From Lineus longissimus (lineage: Eukaryota > Nemertea > Pilidiophora > Heteronemertea > Lineidae), in contig NC_088309.1 in assembly GCF_910592395.1 (NCBI RefSeq), forward strand, positions 22,136,599-22,200,598: 64,000 nucleotides of DNA. The letters run 5' to 3'. Below the pieces are notes generated by a model. The model was given only the letters and a program-made list of their open reading frames with translations. It had not been told where the DNA came from and did not search any database. How positions within the stretch are numbered: position 1 is the first letter of the stretch; the number at the start of each line of letters is the position of its first letter. Shown piece by piece: positions 35,801 to 49,200 of this stretch. The position numbers and the translations under genes are program-made.

Positions 35801-38363
35801 ACCATCATAATGTAGTTTTCTGCGTTTCAGAGTGTTTTAACTGCACAACATTTAGAGCTTTAGCAACAAAAATCGATTATATTCAGTCAAAGGTAAGGAC
35901 ATCACTTGAAAGTCGAGCGTCATTAACATAAGTCACAAAAAGTATGTAATGCTGCCCGGACAGGAGAGTCTTTCGCCCTCCTAATCGATTATAGAAGTGA
36001 TCTGTTATATTAGGACGATATCGAGGACATTAGCGCGCGTGCAGAGCCAGACAGTTCGTTGTCTCATGTGGCCTTCGTTATCCATTACAGCCCAGCCTCG
36101 ATCCTTCATGTCTTCTTTCGTTTCAGATTCACCAGGTGAATTACGCTGCCGCTGCTGCCCAGCGACCGTGCGAGTGTCCTGTTGGACCGCCGGGTCCGCC
36201 CGGCCCCCCTGGTCTTCAAGGACCTGCAGGCACTAGAGGACTACCTGGGGTCCCTGGTAAGCCAGGGAAGAATGGATTACCTGGTACCACTGTCACAGAA
36301 ATAGAATATAGACGAGACGAGCCGGTTGATAAGTTAGCTTTGGAAGTATCCAAAGAAGTGAAAGGTCCACCAGGGCCCCCTGGACCTCCAGGAGCTCCTG
36401 GGATTCCAGGGAGAAATGGACCTGTTGGGCCGATGGGACCAATGGGCCCACTTGGCAAATCTGGAGGCACTGGACCTCCTGGGCCTATTGGCAAAACTGG
36501 CCCAGCAGGACCGATGGGTCTAATGGGTGAGCTTGGTGAGTTAGGTCCTCCTGGCCCCGAGGGACCGCAAGGTCCACATGGCGAGCCTGGAATGCCTGGA
36601 AAGCCGGGAGTTAATGGAACGGAAGGAGTACGTGGACAGAGGGGCCATCGCGGTCGTGCAGGACAGAAAGGGGAGCCTGGGTTAAAAGGCCAATCTGGTT
36701 CACGTGGTTGGCGTGGTAAGAAAGGCCCGATAGGGGAAAAGGGAGATAGGGGGTATAGTGGACTGCAGGGGCCGATGGGTATTCCAGGAAAGGATGGATA
36801 CCAAGGAGAACCTGGTCCAATGGGAAAGTCTGGTCTCCCGGGTCGCCCTGGCCGGGATGGTTTGCAGGGACAGAGGGGACCTCAGGGACCACCGGGCCTA
36901 CGTGGCTTTCCAGGGACACTCATTGCTGTGCAGCATGTTGGTGGTAAGTGAGCTTAGCCTTAATGCTTGCTTTCAAATTATTGTCAAAATCGGAAAGCAG
37001 TGACATCAACTTTCAGCTTTCACTGAATTCACTTGCTTGAGACGTTATTGATCTTAAGACTGACGTCCTTTCATTTGTCATTGTCCAAAAGTGGCATCCA
37101 GAGTACATGTACTTTAGAGGTAGAGGTAGAAGCCTCTATCACAATGACACGATCGGTTCAATCTGACGTCCGTCAGCAAACGCAAGAACCTGACATCAGC
37201 ACCTTCCCCTATTTGATATTTTGCCATTTTTGCATTTTTGTATATGCATTGACGATGTTTTGATGAACATTTCAGAAACAGGTGATGGTGAGGGCGCGAG
37301 TGCGGCCGCCCAAGCAAGACACATTCAGGTAATAGGCCAAAAGTGATCATAGCGAAAATTGAGATGTCTCTTCTCTCGTTCTTTCGTTGTGCACATGCTT
37401 CAGACATATTGGGTGATATGAATAAAGACCAGTAATTGCTTTTTCCTCAGTTTTGTACAGAAAGGCCCCGTGTAAATGTACATTAGGTGATCATGACGTT
37501 TTAATCCTTATTCATATCACCCAATATTGTTGGATTTTTGCCTGTTGTTACGAGTCCAAAGCCAAATATGAATAGATAGGCCTACTGTGTGATTTGTTAC
37601 CGTACAAAAAAGTTGGCTTTAATGCATCTTTTCTTAATCCAATCAACGCTGTTCAACCCACCCCATCTTTGCTATTACAGATGCTCCAAGATATGATAGA
37701 AGATCTCACAACAGAATTCAGCAAGTTCAGGAAGGTGACAACCCATCAGATAACGAAGTTAGAAAAGAGAGCAAACATGATGCAGAATAGTATTACCTCT
37801 GCCGGTGGGTTGTTACTAGTGTCAACTCAGCACTCATTATAGGGTCATTAATATTACTCTGTAATAAGTATTTCTACACTTCTCACACCTACAGGCCAGG
37901 TTGTGACATTGTCTCTAATAAAACCCACTGTCCATATATCGACATGTCTAGTTGCCCCATGTTATGGGCAATACACCTCACCGACAGTCATTTTTTAGAT
38001 GAGACTGGCTTGGCAATGGACAGTCTCAGAATTTTTGATGCTCTTAAATGTTCAATTTTGAGATGGAGGAGTTTGTTATTTCGGCATTTTCTGTTGAATC
38101 TATGATGTAAATGTGTCTCCCTTGCAGTCTCTTGTAGAAGGAGGGTGGTAAGGGAGGGACTAAATTTCTTCTTCTATCCTTTTTTAGCTGCATTCCGCCC
38201 AGAAAGTGAAAGCATTGGATTCGGGGCGGCCCAAGATGGACCAACTGAAGTTCCCACAAAAATTGTTTTCATTCACAAGGAGGAACTTATGGGGAAGAGA
38301 CTGAAGGGTGAAACGAGCAATGAATACTCAGCAGATAAAATAACACCAGTCAAGCCTCCCTGA
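23848..38363 (+). CDS. EMID1/COL26A1-like: EMI-domain collagen (EMID1/COL26A1-like secreted matrix protein)
   Basis: Eight exons: (23848 or) 23932-24080, 34754-34882, 35451-35548, 35831-35892, 36127-36943, 37276-37328, 37681-37804 and 38188-38363 (TGA). All phases match and the total is 535 aa from the ATG at 23932. Exon 1 encodes a signal peptide (hydrophobic core [17 protein letters not shown]). Exons 2-3 form an EMI domain with seven cysteines ([40 protein letters not shown]). The large exon has two Gly-X-Y blocks of about 11 and 61 triplets split by a 20-odd-residue gap. After that come a helical segment (exon 7) and a charged C-terminus. The order signal-EMI-collagen-short tail is that of EMID1 and COL26A1, extracellular matrix glycoproteins. 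The first intron is 10.7 kb and carries transposon debris. Right after exon 2 lies an array of partial copies of that exon. The exact start is uncertain because a 28-residue upstream extension is open to an ATG at 23848. The gene is convergent with CENPJ. Confidence 0.88.
24376..24617. mobile_element. 242-bp MITE-like element with 14-bp terminal inverted repeats
   Basis: AATAGGGAGGTTTC at 24376-24389 matches GAAACCTCCCTATT at 24604-24617. Inside both ends are imperfect AACGACGA words. It is non-coding and lies 300 bp into intron 1 of the EMI-collagen gene. Confidence 0.6.
26381..26477. repeat. Imperfect palindrome (long stem-loop)
   Basis: GTCTTCGTAAATCGT (26396-26410) pairs perfectly with ACGATTTACGAAGAC (26444-26458). 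The outer GCACGAAT (26381-26388) pairs with ATTCGTGC (26470-26477). The loop is 33 nt. It is located in collagen intron 1 and is likely a small fold-back element; a structured RNA is not excluded. Confidence 0.6.
29862..30110 (+). mobile_element. Mariner/IS630-type transposase C-terminal remnant with fold-back copy
   Basis: Plus strand 29919-30098 reads [20 protein letters not shown], then [14 protein letters not shown] and [10 protein letters not shown] before a stop. This matches the C-terminal pattern of mariner-like transposases (LWGYLK..VY..RP.N...L...I..VC). Bases 29862-29918 are an inverted copy (about 90 percent) of the end of this segment (about 30050-30108), giving a fold-back of about 250 bp. 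It is a non-functional fragment in collagen intron 1. Confidence 0.6.
34883..35315 (+). repeat. Tandem array of partial EMI exon copies, each with a splice donor
   Basis: Right after EMI exon 2 (34754-34882) come direct repeats of 111, 109 and 106 bp (34883-34993, 34994-35102, 35103-35208). A decayed copy and a trace of another run to about 35315. Each unit consists of the donor with flanking intron (GTAAGTCATCTG) followed by a copy of about the last 95 nt of the exon (from TCGTGTCTCGAGAG to GGCCGTTTACA), so each unit boundary reproduces the exon-intron junction. Reading through the first donor gives TAA at once, so downstream copies cannot add sequence in frame. Confidence 0.9.
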
Positions 38364-38426
38364 TGTGTGCAGAACATCGGGGCTCAATATGGGATCTGAT
38401 TTGTATATTTCATGTGTCGAATTGTG

Positions 38427-38432
38427 AATAAA
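38427..38432 (+). terminator. Polyadenylation signal of the EMI-collagen gene
   Basis: AATAAA 63 bp after the stop codon, followed by a GT-rich stretch (GTGTTCATACATG). A second AATAAA lies near 39144. Confidence 0.6.
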
Positions 38433-40253
38433 GTGTTCATACATGTACTTTTAATCATTGACTGCAGACATTTTAAAGGGACAAGTGGAGCGTGATGACT
38501 CCTGTATTCAAGGATGCTTTAAGATCAGACAATCCAAACTATTGGTGTACTCAGAAAGCATTTCAAATGGGACTGAAAGCCATCCTTTGCCAGATGAGAA
38601 TGGAATCCATCCATTCATTTTGAAAGAATACCATAATATGGGATTTGGCAGAAACTGAAGATAAAATTTGCAGTTATTGTGAAATACTCAGGACTTCAAA
38701 AGAGAAATTAGAATATGACAAACCAAGATGGTGCTCAGTATCTTTAGAAATAGTAAATAGTCTATATTGCCGGAACTGTACTAGAAATATGGAATAGGCC
38801 AACAGATAATTGCTTTTCCAGTTACTAAAAGGGGATATCATTATAACTGCATGGGAGAGACTGCAGTCTTTTGGATTCGATTTCTTCATCATTTTAGATC
38901 AAAGGACAGGGTACTTTTGTAATCTTTTTCAGCTTTCAATACTTTTTAAAAATAATTTTGACAATTTCAGGACTAAATTCTGGCATGAAGCATACTACGA
39001 CTACATGGTAGAAGGGACTTACTGTAAATATTAAAGTCCCAACAACATTTCATTGTGGTGTCAGAGACCATGCCAAGGTGATCTTATGTAGATACATTAC
39101 CATTGTAGTTTAGATAGTACTGCATTTGTAATATTTCAACAAAAAATAAAGAATATTATTTATAAGGAGCAACTGCGTTACATGCTCTGTATCCTTGATT
39201 AAACTCAAGTTAGCCAGCAACAGCCGCCACATAAGGCCCTTAGTGTGTCAGAATGCAAAATCATCTGCAAGGACTTCACTATTTCTACAAGCCCGGTGTG
39301 GAACCACCAAAAATCCGATTAGCATTTTCTCATGAAATGGACAACAGATATCTTTAACATTCACCAGAAATTGGCCGAGCCCAGGAAATATCCCATTGAC
39401 ACACCTGACTGCAGACGCAATAACTTGTGTGGAAGTCATGTGTGTCAAGGATGAAGAAAGATAACCAATGCATATAAAAGTATGAATTTATTCTATGTTC
39501 GACATAAGCAGATAAAAGACAAACAGAGATTCCATGCTCCCAGTGGTCACCTGCATAAAATACACAACCCACAATTTATAAACTAAGTGATTGGCCTTGC
39601 TTATACATTTTTGTACAACCAACGGCGAATATCACATTCATGCCGATTACAAACCGAGGAATGTATTAGTTCTAATGACGAAGGACATACATGTACATGC
39701 AAATTACTAGCAATTAGTAGGTTCTACGGCCATTGCTAACCCCTACACTTCCCTTATGTCCGTGCTTACATTGTCAGCCACATATATAGGCCTACATCAG
39801 CGCCAGCCCAGGCAATGAATTCCGCTACTCTTCTTCCTTTCAGAATGTGGCACCGAAGTTTCCACCTTGAAGGTTTACGATAGAGAACAATGGGGAAGTG
39901 CGCATAGCGCCCAGCCCAAAATATTTTGTTTTTGATAAAACTAACATTAGTATCTACAACAATACCTACATGTAGTTAGCCACAATGGCCAAAATGTGAC
40001 CTGCACACTTTTGATACCCTTATTCAGAGATAAGAGTCAAACATCATTATATATTTACAAAATATTCAAAAGGAGGCAATAATAGTTAGATAAGGGAGCA
40101 AATCGTATAGACTTGCCCAACAGTGGGACAGTTTGAAAAACATCTGAATACAAAATAACCCCAAATCAGGTCAACTGTGTGCCCGATTTGTGAATGTCCT
40201 TAAACCAGATGCTGCCCCTATAAATGCATGCTGAGATTTCAAGCACCTCTTAT
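38433..40253. other. Convergent 3' region between EMI-collagen and CENPJ genes
   Basis: Holds 3' UTR sequence of both genes. A minus-strand AATAAA candidate for CENPJ is at 39492-39487, about 760 bp past its stop. No coding exon or RNA gene was recognised. Confidence 0.45.
39487..39492 (-). terminator. Candidate polyadenylation signal of CENPJ
   Basis: AATAAA on the minus strand, the first canonical one I noted downstream of the CENPJ stop. Nearer variant signals are possible. Confidence 0.35.
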
Positions 40254-43200
40254 CTAAACTGACATCTGATCAACCAGAATAATTCCATGCTTGTCCTTTA
40301 CTCGGACACGACCCGTTGAATATCTCGTTTCCTGGCGCCCATCAGGGTAGACAGTCTTTGTGGTACCATCTGGGTATTCCCTTTTCTGCAAGAGAAGATA
40401 TGCAAGGTGAGGTGGTGATATCCATCTAAACACAAAACTGAGTTGCAATTCAAACTTTGGTGGTCATGAAATGGGACCAGTGAGCCATTACATTTTAGTA
40501 CACCATGTAAGCAATATCTAAGTTGTAGGATTACCTTAAACTGTTGAGTGTGAATCTCGCGCTGACCATTAGCAAACTCCACCGTCCTATCACCATTCTT
40601 GTCGACCCTAATGACAGTGCCATCAGGGAATATGCTCTCCTCACTCCCATTGGGGAAGAGATACTTGATGATCTGATCAGGGAATGTGATCTCTCGTGTG
40701 CCGTCTGGGTAGTGCTTCTCTATCTGCAGGCTGGAAAAGAAAATTGGAAGTTCTTGGACTGTCGTGCCATATAAACCACAAAATAATAATAAGGAGAACA
40801 ATTCTGATATCACCAAGTGAGGGGGACAGTAATTGTCAAGAAATATCAAAACCTATTGACATGGCCATTCACCAGAAAGCTCTCTACATGTAACACGATC
40901 TTCTGATGGAGTGATTATGTTTCATCATTGACTTGGGGTTTATACAGTTGAGGCTGAGTTACGCGTAGTACCATAGTATGCTTACTTTGGAAATTGTAGA
41001 ATCTCCAATCCATCAGGATAGGTTGTGTGAGTCGTCCCGGCATCGGCATAGAAATAGATCTAGAAAAGAAATAAACCTACTGTAGTTCAAATGAAACAGT
41101 ATTTCTACGCAATCAACAATGAGAAACCGGCAAGTGCGACGGCAACTACAAGGTCTTCTTCATGCTACTGCCATGAAAAGTTGGCCTAATTTTTAACTAC
41201 AAGCCTCATTTGTTCTTTGCCTGATGTCGTTCTCAAATAAACTAAAGTGTGTGGGAAGAGATGGGCTGGCCATTGCACGCCACTGAGGATGGACACCTTG
41301 ACATATGCAGAGAACAGCACATTTCAAAAATGTTAACAGGTAATCAACAACTTACTAATTTACATGCAGCACAGAATAGAAAAGAAAGTCTTATTGATGG
41401 CATCATGCAGCAGTGGTGATCATAAGAAGACGAAGGATAGCAACAAAGTTCTAGAGGAAGCAAGTTCACAGCAAGTAACAAACCTAACCCCAATAAACCC
41501 AATTCAATTGCATAGTATTGAGAGAGAGGTTTAACCCTTTACTGACATTACAAATTACTGAAGACATCAATTTCATTACAAAAACTAGAGCAAGGACAGT
41601 GTGATTCATTTACTGACTGATTCTTTAAAACTGAATGACACAATTATGACTAAAGAACACAATTTTTCAAAAATATATTGAACTGATATCTTGAAATGTC
41701 CCCAATATGATAAGTACTTACCACTCTATGGTCAGGCATAATCTGCTTCATGTCTCCATTGAAGAAGCTGACAATGATTGTCTTACCATCGCCAGAGATT
41801 TCCCGCCTCGTCCCATTGGCATACATTATTTCCCTAGCACCATTTGTATAGATTCGGTCGATCTAAAGAAACAATTTATTTTCTCAATCAATGCTAAGTA
41901 AGTATAAACACTTGTGCAATTTAATGATGCAAATGGTGGACTTTCTCTTTTACTTGGGCTATCTATACTATAATGCGCGTTGTGGCCGCTAAAAAGGAGG
42001 CGATTTTTGTTTCAAAATTGGGCCTCGGAAATGCGTCGAATTCTTGCAACTTTTGGCTTCGTAGGTGTGGATCATAAGTAAGAGTGTCACTGAGGGTGTC
42101 ATACGTCGAATATCTTCGTGGTTTTAGAATAAATAACAACTTTTCAGAGAGCACGTCGACTGGAGAGCTCCGCTCATTCTCAAAAGCATACACAAACTTC
42201 ACGCATATTCTCCCTGCCACATCAGTATTAGCTTCCAGCACGTATGTAGTGCTATACAACCTGGTCCATGGTGCAGGGTATTAGCAGGGAGATTAATGAT
42301 TAGCCTATTCTATTTTAGTTCTATTCGAGAAACACTGACCGGAGTGATAAGGCAAATTCTGCAGGGTGGCCTACCGGAACATGCAGTCAGGGTATCAATA
42401 AACAGTTATGCCAGGATGGACAAAATATGTACAGTGGCCAGCGCTTGCTCTTTGTTTTATTCTTTACTGACTGATGTTGTCAGTTTGAATTGCGTTCTGC
42501 ATCTCTCCATGCACCTGGCTTTGGTCCGACAGTGGCATTGGGTACGGGAGTGGGTAGGTGATATGCCTAATATGTGAGGGCCTTATTTGGAACAGGACCT
42601 GCTGTCACTGGTCTCAATGCATTGTGCAAAATAGCGTACTCCAATCAATCTATTGGGGGTTGCATGTAGATAGCAGCAATAAGTCCCTAAATGCAGTTAA
42701 TTTCGTGTTTAACCTTTTAAAATAAAACTTCAGTAACGTTAGAAATTTAATGTAGCTCAATCATCGTGCCCATTTAACTAATGTATATTACATTTCAACT
42801 TTGCCCGCTCCATGGGTATATGCTAGTTTATACAATTTGGCACTGTGCAAATTTTCTGAGTTTTCTCTAACCAACAACCAAAAAATGCCTCACCTTTCCA
42901 TCTTTGTGGCGGGATTCTTCATACTCCAGATCACCCTTGTCAATTTTCGTGATAGCAGTAATGAGGGCTTGATTCTTTCTTGCTGATTTTTGTCCAGCAG
43001 GACCCATGAAACTTTTGTCAACCTCACTGGAATGGAGATAGCAAAATGGAATAACACTAGAACAAAAATTGTTTTACTTTGAGGTTGCAGTCTGAGTCAG
43101 AAAGTCAGAAAGACATTTCATATTCTTTAGAGTCAAAATTACTTATTGACATTTTAAAAAGTATTCCAAGAAATTTTACCTCTGTGTTGTCATGGCAACT

Positions 43201-46200
43201 AGTCCTCTTGGTGTATCCTCAAATGGAGACTTAACCCTCTCAATGACAGTGCTGTTGAGCTGTGCATCATCACCAACGGATAAATCATCGTCGTCCTCGC
43301 TCTGAACACTCAGACGTAATGGGTCATTTCTGTTCGACAGTTGGCGATCCCGGTCGTTGCTTTCCTGGTTGGCTTTTGGGAGCTTCGAGGGATTCTTGGT
43401 GCTCGGCAGTACCTGCTGCACAATGGCCTTCCTTACAGGCAGTTGTGATCTCTGTTCATTCTGAAATAGAAGGAGAACATTTCAAAACACAGAATTGAGA
43501 TACCTAAAGGCAAATAACTTCCAATGGCATCTGTTACATTGCAACCTTACTTTCTTAAGAGAGCCGAAATCAAGGAGAGAACAGAGCCTGGGGGCGTATA
43601 TGAATGTGTCAATATATCGCACTTTATCATAACTTTTTTGATAGTTGGGTCAAACTGAGATTATAAAGAGATTCCGATCACCTCTGAGCTGCACAGAGAA
43701 AAAAGGTGTCAATCAACATCAACACTGCATAATTTGTTACCTTTGCATTTTGCTCCTTCTGCCACGAATCTAATCTACGTTTCTCTAACATCCGTATCTC
43801 TTCCTTCAATTCAGCGTTCTCTTTCTCCAGCTGTTCAATACGATTCCTCATCCTGTTAGTCCCGGATGTCCAACGCTGCTCACGTTTCTTCAGATCTTCT
43901 CGCAGGTCGCAGAGCTATCAACGGAGAATGGGACTGTTTCAGGTCTACAGGGAGGTGTACTGTTTAGGGGCTCAGACATACTCCATGAATTGTAGAATTT
44001 ATTTCTAAGAATCAAGATTTTATTGGAGAAAAATCTCTTACTTGGCGTGTTCAGAAACAAAATCTTTTTAGAATTTGAAGTGTTTTTATGTGAGAGACTT
44101 ACCTCATGGTTAAGCTGTTCGATCTCATCCCTCTGCTTTTTGTCAGGGATTGCCTGCGCTTCTTTTCGATACTTCTCAAACAATTTCTTCTCCTTCCTTT
44201 GAAAGAAACAAGAATGGAGATGATCTAACTTCAAACTAAAGTTTTTAACTTGTTACCGATCCATTTTATTTCCAAGTTTAATTCACTGAAATCGTTCCAA
44301 AAATGTCAAAATTGACAAAACTTATGATTGACATCAGTCGAGAAAATGCTCAACCAGCATATTCGGGTAACCGTATTCCATCTTTTTAATGACATCTTAC
44401 GCTTCTGGAATAAGTAATACAGCTTTGAAAATATCTGTATTTAACTGTTTACCATAACAAACAAACAACCTACTTGAGTTTCTTTAATTCTTGCTCCTTG
44501 AATTCCTGAAGATTCCTGAGCTCCTCCTCTTTCTGTTTTTCAAATTCCTCCATTTCTCTCTTCAGCTTATTCAAACCCTAAAGAAAGGACAAAGATCAAA
44601 TCAGTCACTAGACACAGCCGATTTAGGCTTCTCGGCCAAAGAGAACAAACACTTATTCTAATCACCAGAGATGTATGCCATAAGGAGAACGGGTCCGGCT
44701 ACGTTCAAATTACTATAATTCAGGGTTTTTCCTATAATTTGAAAAGACAAGATGATAGAAGGGAAGGGACACAATAGTAACTTTTAACAATGCAATAGTT
44801 TCTTTAGGGTACAGGGAGCAGCACTGCTTCTGAAGAACCCGTGTCACAACAATTTCTTTTACCTAGAGCCATCCATTACCGAGTCACCACCCAGCACACC
44901 AGAAAAACATATCATTTTACGAGATTTTAAAGTCTAATCTTACACCTATTGTACAATTCTATGACCTAAATTTCACACTCCACCTAAAAATGGTAAAAAC
45001 TCACCATTTTGGCTAAAACTCTTTGTTCCAGCCTTTTCATCTCTGAACAGACATGAAAGACGTACGTTTAATACGGCATGATAATCATATCAAATCACAC
45101 GCATGATTCCTTATTCGTTTATTTACATCAAACATACAGTGAGGGGATCATGAATAGCTAACCTAGATTCAACCAAGCATGGCGTTATCATTGGCAAAGC
45201 AATCTAAAACAGGCCTAAGCAGTGATTCAACCAAATGTAAAATGTATCAATTCAATTGTGAAAAATCGGTCAGGTTTCATTGAATCAAAATCAATCTATT
45301 CTTGCAGACAATATCAAAATGCTGCATATATTGTCAAATTTCAATACCAACAAGTGCCAATTAGTAATCAGTATCAACAGCAAAGAATGTCGAGCTTTGA
45401 TGGTGACATCTATTGCCAAGTATGGATACTGAACTTGTCCTGAAAAATTCATTATTTCCTAAACTGATTAAAAATATGACCATTCAGAAAATGCTCTGAA
45501 ACAGGCCTTTCTAATGACTTTCTGCTGACATGATGTTCATCTTAAGCATCATGAAGACCACCCAAATCTACCCCCAGAATGCCAAAGCAAAGTCATGACA
45601 ATAAAATCATCTCATCTCATCCTACCTCTTCTCTTTCAACTTTGATTTTGGCAACGGCAGCATTTTCCGTTCTGAACCTCTCAATTTCCCGCTCAATCTC
45701 GAGCAACTTATCACGGAGCGCTTTGGACACAGCACCTTCTGCAACTTCTGGCTGTCTGGCTGCCTGCAGCTTCGCCTGATTTTGCTGAAATGCCAAAGGT
45801 CACAATAATTTTGTGTCAATGTCATTTTGCGGGTTGACGGGTCCCTGTACAAAAGGCCTACCTTACTTGAAATAGGTCTATGTGTATTAGACACCCCTGA
45901 AGAGGCTAAATAAATGGTGTCGACTGAATATATCATCCCCATTCGATGAAAAATTGGATAGCCTATTTCGAGGTCAAGATCAATCAGGCCTTCTGTCAAA
46001 AGATTGCAATAAGGAAGTAGCTGGGTGATGTCATCAGCCTACTGCTGCCTCTGGCGGATGAAATTGCATGGCAAACGTTAAGGGAAAAGATTAGTGATGG
46101 TGTCTGTGATGTTTCTTGGCACAATGTCACAAATACCTAGCACAACCTGCTTACCTGTTCCTCAATAGATGGTTTTGGCTTGGGTGGTTTTAACGTGGGG

Positions 46201-49200
46201 AAGAGTTTGGTCATGAGGTTTGAGACAGGTGGTGGACTGGCAGACACCCCATCCTCCTCTGTCGCCCTCACCTTTTCAACCTGAACATGGTCAGCTAGAA
46301 AATAAACATAGGTCAATTATCTTCAATAAAGCAATAGATTGTGTATTTACATGTAGACAACCTATGATTTGTACTTGCACCTGATTGTAACTCTTCTGAA
46401 TTTCTACTTTTGAATGAGATCAAATAATCATTATCAACCATGAAAACTGAGTTTACAATGCACCCAAGGACTGCCCCCTACAGGAACTCTCAATTTCCTG
46501 AACATCCTTAATACACACCAGCCTTATCTAATACCAGCCTAATCTAATACCATAAAATCATCATGCAGTGGAACAAGCAAGAAGACATTAGAGTAGATGT
46601 GTCAAACTAGACAGTGACTATCAATAACATTCCTCAAATAAGCACTGAGACAATGACATATTGTACTTCTTTAAAGCCATGCATTGAATATAAGGTAAAA
46701 GTAAAGCAAAGGCTAAAACAAAAGCAAACTCAGGCATCAAACAACTGAAATCAAAATGACAAATATCATGCCTAAAAGCTAGTGAAGTTACCTCTTCTTC
46801 TCACGAAGCCAAAATAGTTTCTACCTAAGATGACAAAGTATCAGTCAAACTCTATCAGATTGTTAATTATTCTCAGCATATCTACTAATTCATCAGAAAT
46901 TTATCAATATAATATCATCTCTTCAAAAGTTCATAGCAACTGATATCAACCATCATTGTAAACATCCACAATATTAGGATGATAAATAGCGTATTTGACA
47001 AATGCTTAGACGAGTTTGGGGTAGACCCCAAAATTGTCCAGAATCTTATGCATACATGTATAGCAATAAGAGATGGACTCGGTCAAATCAGTAATTTAAA
47101 CTTCTAAACACAACCATGAACTCACCTTTATCTCTGGAAACAGGAGATGTTTTGACAACCGGCCTGGTTTCCTTCACCTCAGCTCTCTTATGAGGAGTTG
47201 GACCAAAGTCTCCCCAGGAGTCCTCATCATCAAAATCAAGGCTTTCTGTCTGCTTTTTGGGGGAATCGCCATGCTGACTTAGTCGGTAGCCGATCTCGTC
47301 ATGCTTGATGAGCGTATTTTGAGAGTCATCGTCGTCTTCTTCTGCTAAAATGATTCAAGGCATTTTTAGAAATAAGGTGTGTCGACTTCTGTCAGAATGT
47401 GCTGATGAAGTCAGTGTGGGCTGTCTCTGTGTCTGTTTGATTCAAATCTGTTACAATTACTAACAAAATTGTTACCGTTACAGAAACAACTGATAATCAG
47501 AACAGTTCAAGTAGAAAATAGATGATTGTTTATGGAATGCTGTCTACCTGGAGCTCAACAAACTTACTTTTCTTTTTTTTCTTCCACCTCTTCATACTGA
47601 GACCACACCACAACTTTGGCATTTTGCAATCTTAGGTTATCTTTAGCAACGTTTCATTCAGATTGAAGGACAAGTTCAAGGCAATATGAAGTATATAGCT
47701 CAATCACTTGTAAGTTGAACACAGATTATTCCTTCTAAGAGTTACAATGAGATTGCCAATGATATTCTTCTACATGCATGGTATCAAAAAGCTGGGCTTA
47801 AATTTCAGTGTAACTTCTAAGAAAGTCCATTGAGAAGCAAAGCACATGATTCTATAAAGTCCTCACACAATATCAACGGTGAATGAATAATTAAAAATCT
47901 ATTAATTCCACTTATCATAAGCCACTAATGAATGGGAGGGCTATCTACCATGCTAACAGTGTGCAGACTCGGCCACAATGGGAGATAAGACACCACTATA
48001 GCAAGCCTAGAAAAACTTCTAACAAGGCCTATTATTGTGAAGTTGACAGTAAGGTTAGACAAATGTTGCCTCAATGATCAGTACAGGCCTAATAACTTCA
48101 CATGCAGAGGACACAATGACAAGAGCAAGGTTTAGCCTAGCATGTCTTGTTGACTTTGGACACCACACTGTCATATTAGGGCATTATGTCAATAAAACTA
48201 ATGTTTACAAAACAGGCCGTCTTAACTAACATATTTTCCCCAAGGGCTATTAAACAGAGAAATCCAATAAATCCAGATTAATGTCAACTCTCAACACCCA
48301 TTTGATAAAGTTTACATAAAAAAGAATAAAGTAAGGTAAATTTATTAGTAAGTACTTACTCACTACAATTATTAGAATGATTTGAGATGTTTTGCAAACA
48401 ATATTGTGTACTTTTATTTGATATCACACAAGTGATTTCTTTTCAAGTTCAGTGTGGCCCTAATAAACCTGCAATGACCACCCTGATTGTAATTTCGGGC
48501 ACAACACTGAGGAAAAGGCACTCTTAAAAATAACTTATATTGCAGCAACTTACCCTCCTCCGATTCAGAGTGTTCCCTATCGGCTGGTTCCTTGAAGTCG
48601 GACGGCAAGACATCTCGCTCCATCACAGCCATCCCAGCATCCCGCGATGCAATTTTACGCTGCATCTTTCTCGGAGTTGACACCTCAGATGAAATGTACG
48701 AGGTGTCTTTCTCCTCAATTAGCGTCTTTTCCAAGTTTTCATCTTCATTTTCGTCATCTTCCGAGTCGGAGCTTTCTGATGAATAATCACTGCTACTAAA
48801 AAATATGAAATAACTATTGCAGCCGAGTACCATTTTTACCTTCTTTATTGCTAGGTCTGGAAACACCTACATGCTATGACTAGCGAACAACTCGTGTATT
48901 TTCAAAATCTTAGATGAAACGGCCAGCTGCCCTTGTGCTCACTGTTTGAAATTTGAATAATTAAAAGATGTGCTAGTATAATTACAAAAGTCAGACAGCC
49001 AATTTATGACATCTGACAGGTCAAGAAAGATAAGTCAAATCAATGCCTGGGTGACATATGATCTGTGTGGTCAGTTCAACTATCAAACAAACTGGATTTT
49101 TTATCGAAACTCACCTTTCCATCGCTAGACGCTTCATGAGCTCTTCATAACGCGATGTCTAAAAAAGAAACAGTTAATGCAAGTTGATGATGTTAGTACT

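Noticed and set aside
36216-36919. Minus-strand Pro/Gly-rich ORFs
   Set aside because: Antisense shadows of the collagen Gly-X-Y repeats.
47578-47606. Possible 29-nt Lys-rich exon between two CENPJ exons
   Set aside because: Has an acceptor and a donor, but its length breaks the frame and it would create an immediate stop after the preceding exon.
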